Shown: in pieces, positions 59,447 through 64,000 of the stretch | How the letters are laid out: each line of letters starts with the position of its first letter | How positions within the stretch are numbered: the first letter of the stretch is position 1 | Assembly: GCF_013702265.1 (NCBI RefSeq) | Contig: NZ_CP059348.1 | Location: 930,001 to 994,000, forward strand | Length of the DNA: 64,000 bases | DNA from: Providencia rettgeri | Lineage (GTDB): Bacteria; Pseudomonadota; Gammaproteobacteria; Enterobacterales; Enterobacteriaceae | Reading direction: 5' to 3' | The notes under the pieces: model-generated | The model's database searches: none | What the model was told of the DNA's origin: nothing | The model's input: the letters and a program-made list of their open reading frames with translations, nothing else | Position numbers and translations under genes: made by a program

Positions 59447-60212
59447 CTGATGAATCCCCTAATGATTTTTATCAAAATCATTAAGTTAAGGTAGATACAC
59501 ATCTTGTCATATGATCAAATGGTTTCGCCAAAAATCAATAATCAGACAAAAAGATGTGCGAACTCGATATTTTACACGACTCTCTTTACCAATTCTGCCC
59601 CGAATTACACTTAAAACGACTCAACAGCTTAACGTTGGCTTGCCACGCCTTACTTGACTGTAAAACTCTCACTCTTACCGAACTTGGCCGTAACCTACCA
59701 ACCAAAGCGAGAACAAAACATAACATCAAACGAATCGACCGATTGTTAGGTAATCGTCACCTCCACAAAGAGCGACTCGCTGTATACCGTTGGCATGCTA
59801 GATTTATCTGTTCGGGCAATACGATGCCCATTGTACTTGTTGACTGGTCTGATATTCGTGAGCAAAAACGGCTTATGGTATTGCGAGCTTCAGTCGCACT
59901 ACACGGTCGTTCTGTTACTCTTTATGAGAAAGCGTTCCCGCTTTCAGAGCAATGTTCAAAGAAAGCTCATGACCAATTTCTAGCCGACCTTGCGAGCATT
60001 CTACCGAGTAATACCACACCGCTCATTGTCAGTGATGCTGGCTTTAAAGTGACATGGTATAAATCCGTTGAGAAGCTAGGTTGGTACTGGTTAGGTCGAG
60101 TAAGAGGAAAAGTACAATATGCAGACCTAGGAGCAGAAAACTGAAAATCTATCAGTAGCTTACACGATATATCATCTAGTCACTCAAAGACTTTAGGCTA
60201 TAAGAGGCTGAC
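59447..60212 (+). mobile_element. Left part of IS10, truncated
   Basis: The left end CTGATGAATCCCCTAATGAT is that of IS10 and the similarity continues for about 766 bp of the 1329-bp element, ending near 60212. The right half is missing. Several base changes, including a nonsense mutation, separate it from the IS10 of Tn10. Confidence 0.9.
59554..60144 (+). pseudogene. IS10 transposase, truncated
   Basis: The first 196 residues match IS10 transposase (MCELDILHDSLYQFCPEL at the start) with a few substitutions. Two of the DDE acids remain, in VLVDWSDI and LIVSDAGF, but the frame stops where the Trp codon after GAEN has become TGA. The catalytic Glu lies in the missing right half, so the product cannot transpose. 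Confidence 0.92.
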
Positions 60213-60235
60213 TTTTAGGTTGATTTAAAAGCAAA

Positions 60236-60265
60236 AAAGCCCCTGTCCGTGAGGACAGGGGCTTT
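60236..60265. terminator. Strong hairpin after the IS10 fragment
   Basis: AAAGCCCCTGTCC pairs perfectly with GGACAGGGGCTTT across a 4-nt loop. Confidence 0.75.
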
Positions 60266-60275
60266 CAGTGGCAGA

Positions 60276-60421
60276 CCTGTTGAGAAAAAAGAGCTTGAAC
60301 CAAGGTGGCGTGTTGCAGTGGCCTTCGGCGTTTTGTTCCATGATATTGGTAAGCTCGTATCAGACTATTCCCTAACAGACGAGGATTGCGGCTATTAGTG
60401 GAACCCTTTTAAAAGACAGGT
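60276..60421 (+). pseudogene. Fragment of a MobH-type conjugative relaxase (TraI of integrative elements)
   Basis: The frame reads PVEKKELEPRWRVAVAFGV, then LFHDIGKLVSDYSLTDED, then GY, a TAG stop, and WNPFKR. The EPRWR and HDIGK motifs and the following WNPF are characteristic of the HD-like N-terminal domain of SXT/R391-type TraI relaxases. Only about 45 residues survive and one codon has become a stop. It is a relic of an integrative conjugative element. Confidence 0.7.
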
Positions 60422-60448
60422 AGCGCCCACTACCTGCCTAAGTCGCTT

Positions 60449-61066
60449 CTAGTACTGACTATAGCCTATCGTACGGTAATTTGAACTGTAGTGTTTAGAA
60501 TATTCTTTAGCTAGGTAATTTAATCGTTCTATTACGGTATTATAGTCATCGCTAAAGGATAAGGCTTCTCGATTTAAACAGTACCGACAGTTCTCAGGGT
60601 AGTGAACTAATGGACCTGTATCAATAATAGGGTCTAATTCGAGCTGTAACGCACTGTACCACGCTGTAGTAATCATCGTCCGTAAACTAGGTATATTTAA
60701 GTCATAGTCTCCTAGATGATAGTAGGCGTCTTTATTGAAGATTAATGCACAGTGGTAGTGAGGGAGGTATCCATCTACGAGTTCTTTTACCCAGATGTAA
60801 CGTAAACGGTTAGGGTAAACGCGTATCCCTTGATCTATTTTACGGTGTTGATCGTGTTTAAGCTTTGCATTTAAGGAGTTCATAAAACGGGTGATAGGAG
60901 AGCCTTCAGTGTTAGGGAAACAGTTTGGCATATCCCCATATTCATCCATCATAGGGAAATGGAGATCTACTCGTATCACAGTAATACGAGGGTAGGCTTG
61001 TAAGGCACAATCTAAAGTCTCTGCAATCGCACCTTGGTAACCTGGGTTGTATTCTTTTTTAGACAT
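60449..61066 (-). CDS. YfjJ/YagK (inovirus Gp2-like) protein, possible HUH initiator
   Basis: The 205-residue protein matches the YagK/YfjJ C-terminal family of CP4-type prophages (RVDLHFP, YIWVKELVDGYLPHYHCALI, SFSDDYNTVIERLNYLAKEYSK). It shows a His-x-His at 103-105 flanked by hydrophobic residues and a Tyr-x-x-Lys at 184-187, the order of motifs 2 and 3 in rolling-circle HUH initiators. That activity is inferred. AAGGGATC precedes the ATG. Two CXXC-type cysteines (CRYC at 160-163) are also present. Confidence 0.8.
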   Translation of the reverse strand: MSKKEYNPGYQGAIAETLDCALQAYPRITVIRVDLHFPMMDEYGDMPNCFPNTEGSPITRFMNSLNAKLKHDQHRKIDQGIRVYPNRLRYIWVKELVDGYLPHYHCALIFNKDAYYHLGDYDLNIPSLRTMITTAWYSALQLELDPIIDTGPLVHYPENCRYCLNREALSFSDDYNTVIERLNYLAKEYSKHYSSNYRTIGYSQY

Positions 61067-61439
61067 AATGATCCCTTAGAGTCATTTGGAATGACTCTTT
61101 CGTATGAATGTTGGTAGTGATAAAGGACAGATAATGTGGTTATCTGATCCCTTATGGTTTATTGAGTATTGTGTTATTCCTGTTTAACAGGCATAGATTT
61201 ATTAATCTATAGATTAATAATGACGTATTTATTTAGATATTGACCTCTGGCTAAGCTGATATTATTGATATTAGGTTACAGTCAGTATTGGATTATATTG
61301 GTATCTACGGTGTAAGTTATATTAGTTAGTTATTCAGGTTGTGTTATTGGTAATATATATTACCTTTCCAACATCAATAATATCGATAATACCCCACCAA
61401 TACTGAATTGGTTGATAAATAATCACTCTGTAGTTAGTG
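61067..61439. other. Palindrome-rich spacer, candidate origin or operator region
   Basis: The 373-bp gap has no gene but holds a perfect 22-bp palindrome (61199-61220, centred on CTATAG), a perfect 16-bp palindrome GGTAATATATATTACC (61349-61364), and two interleaved long-range inverted repeats: 61258-61270 with 61372-61384, and 61282-61291 with 61397-61406. It lies between the dead recombinase and the Gp2-like gene. Confidence 0.6.
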
Positions 61440-62024
61440 CTATTCGAATAGTCTTTTTTTCCAATATCGTTTCACGGTAGAAAGGCTAATATTAAAATGA
61501 TTAGCGACTTCTCGTTGTTTATATCCTTTGCACCTCATTTCATAAATAGCTTGTTTATAAACACTTCCTTCGGGGCGTCCTAATATTTTTCCTTGTTGTA
61601 ATGCAATCGCATGTCGTCTATCGAGTTTCATTTTTTCATAATTATCCTCAATGTTTTTTAATTGATTGAGTATTTCGGCTAAAGGGACATTTAGCGAAAA
61701 TACATTTTGGCCTAAGTCGTTGAGGAAGAGTAATTTCATCTCCAGAGATTGGCAGCGTTGTATAACATAAGCGATTTGTTGTGTGTTATTCCCCAAATCA
61801 TGGAGTGTTCTTGTAATTAAGGTATCATCAGGTGTAAATACCCTATCAATATAATACATCAATTGACTTGGTAGCTCATTGACATCCGTTATTGATTGAT
61901 GTTCTAAAATAATATGTTCTCTTTTTATTGGATGGATGCCAGCGATATCGTTTAGGCATTGCTCAACCTCTTGTAGACTAAAATTGCTATTTTGAACGAT
62001 TCTAAAATATGCATAATGGCTCAT
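61440..62024 (-). CDS. Serine-recombinase homologue lacking catalytic residues, with helix-turn-helix
   Basis: The 194-residue protein has the resolvase N-terminal fold (YAYFRIVQ, then TPDDTLITRTLHDLGNNTQQI) and a resolvase-type C-terminal helix-turn-helix (GRPEGSVYKQAIYEM, then YKQREVANHFNISLSTVKRY). The nucleophile Ser of the usual YARVS motif is Val 10 here, and the LDRLGRS arginines are replaced (LHDLGNN). It therefore cannot cut DNA by the normal mechanism and is probably a DNA-binding regulator. AAGGTG lies 7 nt upstream of the ATG. Confidence 0.78.
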   Translation of the reverse strand: MSHYAYFRIVQNSNFSLQEVEQCLNDIAGIHPIKREHIILEHQSITDVNELPSQLMYYIDRVFTPDDTLITRTLHDLGNNTQQIAYVIQRCQSLEMKLLFLNDLGQNVFSLNVPLAEILNQLKNIEDNYEKMKLDRRHAIALQQGKILGRPEGSVYKQAIYEMRCKGYKQREVANHFNISLSTVKRYWKKRLFE

Positions 62025-62063
62025 TTTGTCACCTTAAGGGTCATAAAACGAATTAATGAACGG

Positions 62064-62801
62064 TTAGATTGGATTTATGATAATCGTATCTGGACTGCTC
62101 TCTATTTTTCTATTTACTTGCGTTTTATCTATCACACCAATTAAAACACACTGATTGTTTGAGTGATAAATAGGAATAAAAGCGACATAACTTTCTTTTA
62201 ATATTATTTGGTTTTTTTTGAATGCTGCCTCTATTCCATGGAAAACAATATCCTTTATCGGTATGTGAATAATTGCGTTAAAATCGAATAGGTAATTTTT
62301 GTATTCAGTGTTTCTAATTAATATTGTATTTGAAAACCCACCTGCTTTATGTAATTTATAGTGAACGTGCCTGTCTGTATAAATAAAAATGGCCTTTTTA
62401 ATATATGGTGAATCTATATAGCTATTCAATGTTTCTTGAATGGTTTTCTTTTCCTTTAAACCTATTTTGGGGCTTTTATAAGCATGAGGGTAAGCATGTT
62501 TATCAATAATGATCCCTTTTTCTATTATGTGGGTTTGCCAAATATCCAATAAGTATTCAGGTAGTGAAAATACGGGGGTGTCTCCCCATAATTTTTGTGA
62601 GTTTTTTTTAGGATTAAATAGCTGGTTTTCCAATTCATTAACTATCTGTGTATGTTGATTTATTTCATTCAACAGCGGGCAAGCACTCGCTAATATGTTC
62701 GCTATTACAGCGGAGCGTGTTAAATTATTTTTATGACAGTATTCATTAATAGCTTTTAGGCTTGATTCATTTTTTATGGTAATAGAAATCCGTTGGGACA
62801 T
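62064..62801 (-). CDS. Hypothetical protein with N-terminal ribbon-helix-helix-like segment
   Basis: The 245-residue protein starts MSQRISITIKNESSLKAI, a pattern of one strand followed by two helices (YCHKNNLTRSAVIANILASA) as in ribbon-helix-helix DNA-binding proteins. The rest is a beta-rich domain of unknown type with many Ile, Lys and His residues. I chose the ATG at 62801 because AAGGAT precedes it. It ends 40 bp before the recombinase-like gene, so the two may form an operon. The family is not recognised. Confidence 0.65.
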   Translation of the reverse strand: MSQRISITIKNESSLKAINEYCHKNNLTRSAVIANILASACPLLNEINQHTQIVNELENQLFNPKKNSQKLWGDTPVFSLPEYLLDIWQTHIIEKGIIIDKHAYPHAYKSPKIGLKEKKTIQETLNSYIDSPYIKKAIFIYTDRHVHYKLHKAGGFSNTILIRNTEYKNYLFDFNAIIHIPIKDIVFHGIEAAFKKNQIILKESYVAFIPIYHSNNQCVLIGVIDKTQVNRKIESSPDTIIINPI

Positions 62802-62966
62802 GATAATTATCCTTTTCTCTGGGTTATATATATAAATGAAGACAGTCATGGTTGAATCATCAAAATTCAATAAATTAACTGTTTAGTTTTTTATTTTTTT
62901 GTGTAATCACAGAAAATAACATGAAGATTTTTAATCTGTTCTCCTTATTTGCTATAGTGAATTAAA

Positions 62967-63173
62967 TTAAACTGATTGTCTGTTAAGTAGCCAATCATTT
63001 ACTTCTGATTCAACCCAGCCAACGGATTGGCGTCCCAAGCGCTTTTGCTTTGGAAAGGTTGGGTCATAGCGTGGCGATTTGGGATTCATCCAGTCGTACA
63101 ATGTTGAACGTGCTATACCAATACGTTGTAGTACAGCGGGTAAACGCAATATTTTAATATGAGATGTATTCAT
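62967..63173 (-). CDS. AlpA-family phage regulatory protein
   Basis: The 68-residue protein has the MerR-like helix-turn-helix of AlpA: LRLPAVLQRIGIARSTLYDW, then YDPTFPKQKRLGRQSVGWVE and VNDWL. In CP4-57 AlpA activates the integrase gene and so excision. I chose the ATG at 63173 by homology; the open frame extends to 63242. No integrase gene is visible in the window. Confidence 0.9.
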   Translation of the reverse strand: MNTSHIKILRLPAVLQRIGIARSTLYDWMNPKSPRYDPTFPKQKRLGRQSVGWVESEVNDWLLNRQSV

Positions 63174-63299
63174 TGTTGTTAAGTCTCTATAGGTGTGTAT
63201 GGGATAAGAAATAGCATAATGAAATGTGCTGAGCATAAACATGTAAGGGCCAAACTCTTTTTTTTTACAAGCCTACTTTTTGTGGGGGTATTTGGTTAA

Positions 63300-64000
63300 A
63301 TGAATGAATTAAAAGATATTTATGATGTTTTGATTGATACGTATAATCAAAAAAGGAAAGATGCGCTGAAGGTTGCTGTTGAATGTAAGTGGTTATCTTC
63401 ATCAGTAAAAAAAGAAATTGCAGATATCCTTTCTGAGGATAGTGAAAAGGTTCAAAAAATTTTTAAGGATTTTAAAGAGTATTTTTTTGGCACGGCAAAA
63501 GGCGTTGCTAAGGATGTGGTTGAGCTGATAAGACTGAAAGGAACCGTTATGCTGATTACGGCTGGTGGGGGTGGATTAAATGATTATGTTAAGACATTAT
63601 TTTTATGGGCTGCGATTAATAAATCCTGGGCGGAATTTTGCTGGTCTTTTGATAAAAAGGTATCTGTTGAAGCTTTTTTGGTTTCGATTAGCTATTTAAC
63701 TCAACTGTATTCAGTTGAACATTATCGAGAGCTTTTGAAGATAGAACGAGAATGCCGTTTGAAGAGGATATCTTCATCAAAAAAAGGCGGTAATGTCGTT
63801 GCTGAATTAGCGGCGCTTTTTCGAAATGAAGCGATAAGGTTACTTCATCGCGCCAAATCAGATGGTAAGGAATGGAAAAGTAAGAAAAAAGCCGTGGAAG
63901 CAATAGAAAATGAGTTGTGGCAATTTATTGAGACTAAAAGAAAAGAAGGGCATAAAACGTTACTAAAACAAGAATCTTTGAATGATGCAGTTTTACGTTG
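63300..64000 (+). CDS. Hypothetical protein, 3' end outside the window
   Basis: An ATG at 63300 opens a frame of 233 codons that runs off the right edge. The product is rich in Lys and Glu, mostly helical, with one weakly hydrophobic stretch (about 79-105, VMLITAGGGGLNDYV then LFLWAAINK) and a charged C-terminal helical region. I do not recognise the family. It is divergent from alpA, and is the only plus-strand gene of the island in view apart from the insertion-sequence genes. Confidence 0.65.
   Translation, partial: MNELKDIYDVLIDTYNQKRKDALKVAVECKWLSSSVKKEIADILSEDSEKVQKIFKDFKEYFFGTAKGVAKDVVELIRLKGTVMLITAGGGGLNDYVKTLFLWAAINKSWAEFCWSFDKKVSVEAFLVSISYLTQLYSVEHYRELLKIERECRLKRISSSKKGGNVVAELAALFRNEAIRLLHRAKSDGKEWKSKKKAVEAIENELWQFIETKRKEGHKTLLKQESLNDAVLR

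Noticed and set aside
59554..60144. Functional IS10 element
   Set aside because: The transposase stops early at a TGA that replaces a Trp codon and the right half, including the last catalytic residue and the right end, is missing.

Overview
The first two thirds of the window is ordinary chromosome from a member of the Morganellaceae, most likely Providencia. I infer this from strong but divergent similarity of the core proteins to Escherichia coli (Dxs, ThiI, CyoA-E, ClpP, ClpX, Lon, DnaQ and others), the low GC content, an MrpH-like fimbrial gene at the left edge, and a gene order that mixes two E. coli map regions. No database search was run, so the genus is an inference.

Core region, 1 to about 42.5 kb. 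A partial fimbrial gene is followed by xseB-ispA-dxs (isoprenoid precursors), divergent thiI, panE-yajL, yajQ, yajR, the cyoABCDE cytochrome bo3 operon, an OmpK/Tsx-type channel, ampG, yajG, bolA, the protein quality-control run tig-clpP-clpX-lon-hupB-ppiD, ybaV, tesC, queC, decR-mdlA-mdlB, tesB, ybaY, the 4.5S RNA gene ffs, and hha-tomB. At about 37.5 to 38.0 kb the order jumps to the block mltD-gloB-yafS-rnhA-dnaQ-tRNA-Asp. Promoters, a CRP-like site, a heat-shock promoter before lon and many intrinsic terminators can be read directly.

Accessory region, 42.5 to 64 kb. Downstream of tRNA-Asp nearly every gene is on the minus strand. Read from right to left it holds AlpA, a ribbon-helix-helix-type protein, a serine-recombinase relative that has lost its catalytic residues, and a YfjJ/YagK (inovirus Gp2-like) protein with HUH-like motifs beside a palindrome-rich spacer. 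Next come fragments of a MobH relaxase and IS10, a complete IS5-family element, a type I restriction-modification locus with extra genes, an IS5 remnant, a YfjP/YeeP GTPase, two ArdB/KlcA antirestriction paralogues, a DUF932 protein, a small winged-helix-like protein, an outer-membrane barrel and a three-gene envelope operon. This matches the skeleton of CP4-57-type cryptic prophage islands, with the restriction locus in the slot where CP4-57 carries rnlAB. No integrase is visible; the right end lies outside the window.

The most interesting parts are the restriction locus (a half-length specificity subunit, HsdM, HsdS, a PD-(D/E)XK-like protein with an altered active site, HsdR and a metallopeptidase in one block), the candidate Gp2/palindrome replication module with its catalytically dead recombinase partner, a 30-bp perfect palindrome fused to a 9-bp microsatellite, and a paired 37-bp repeat upstream of the outer-membrane barrel.
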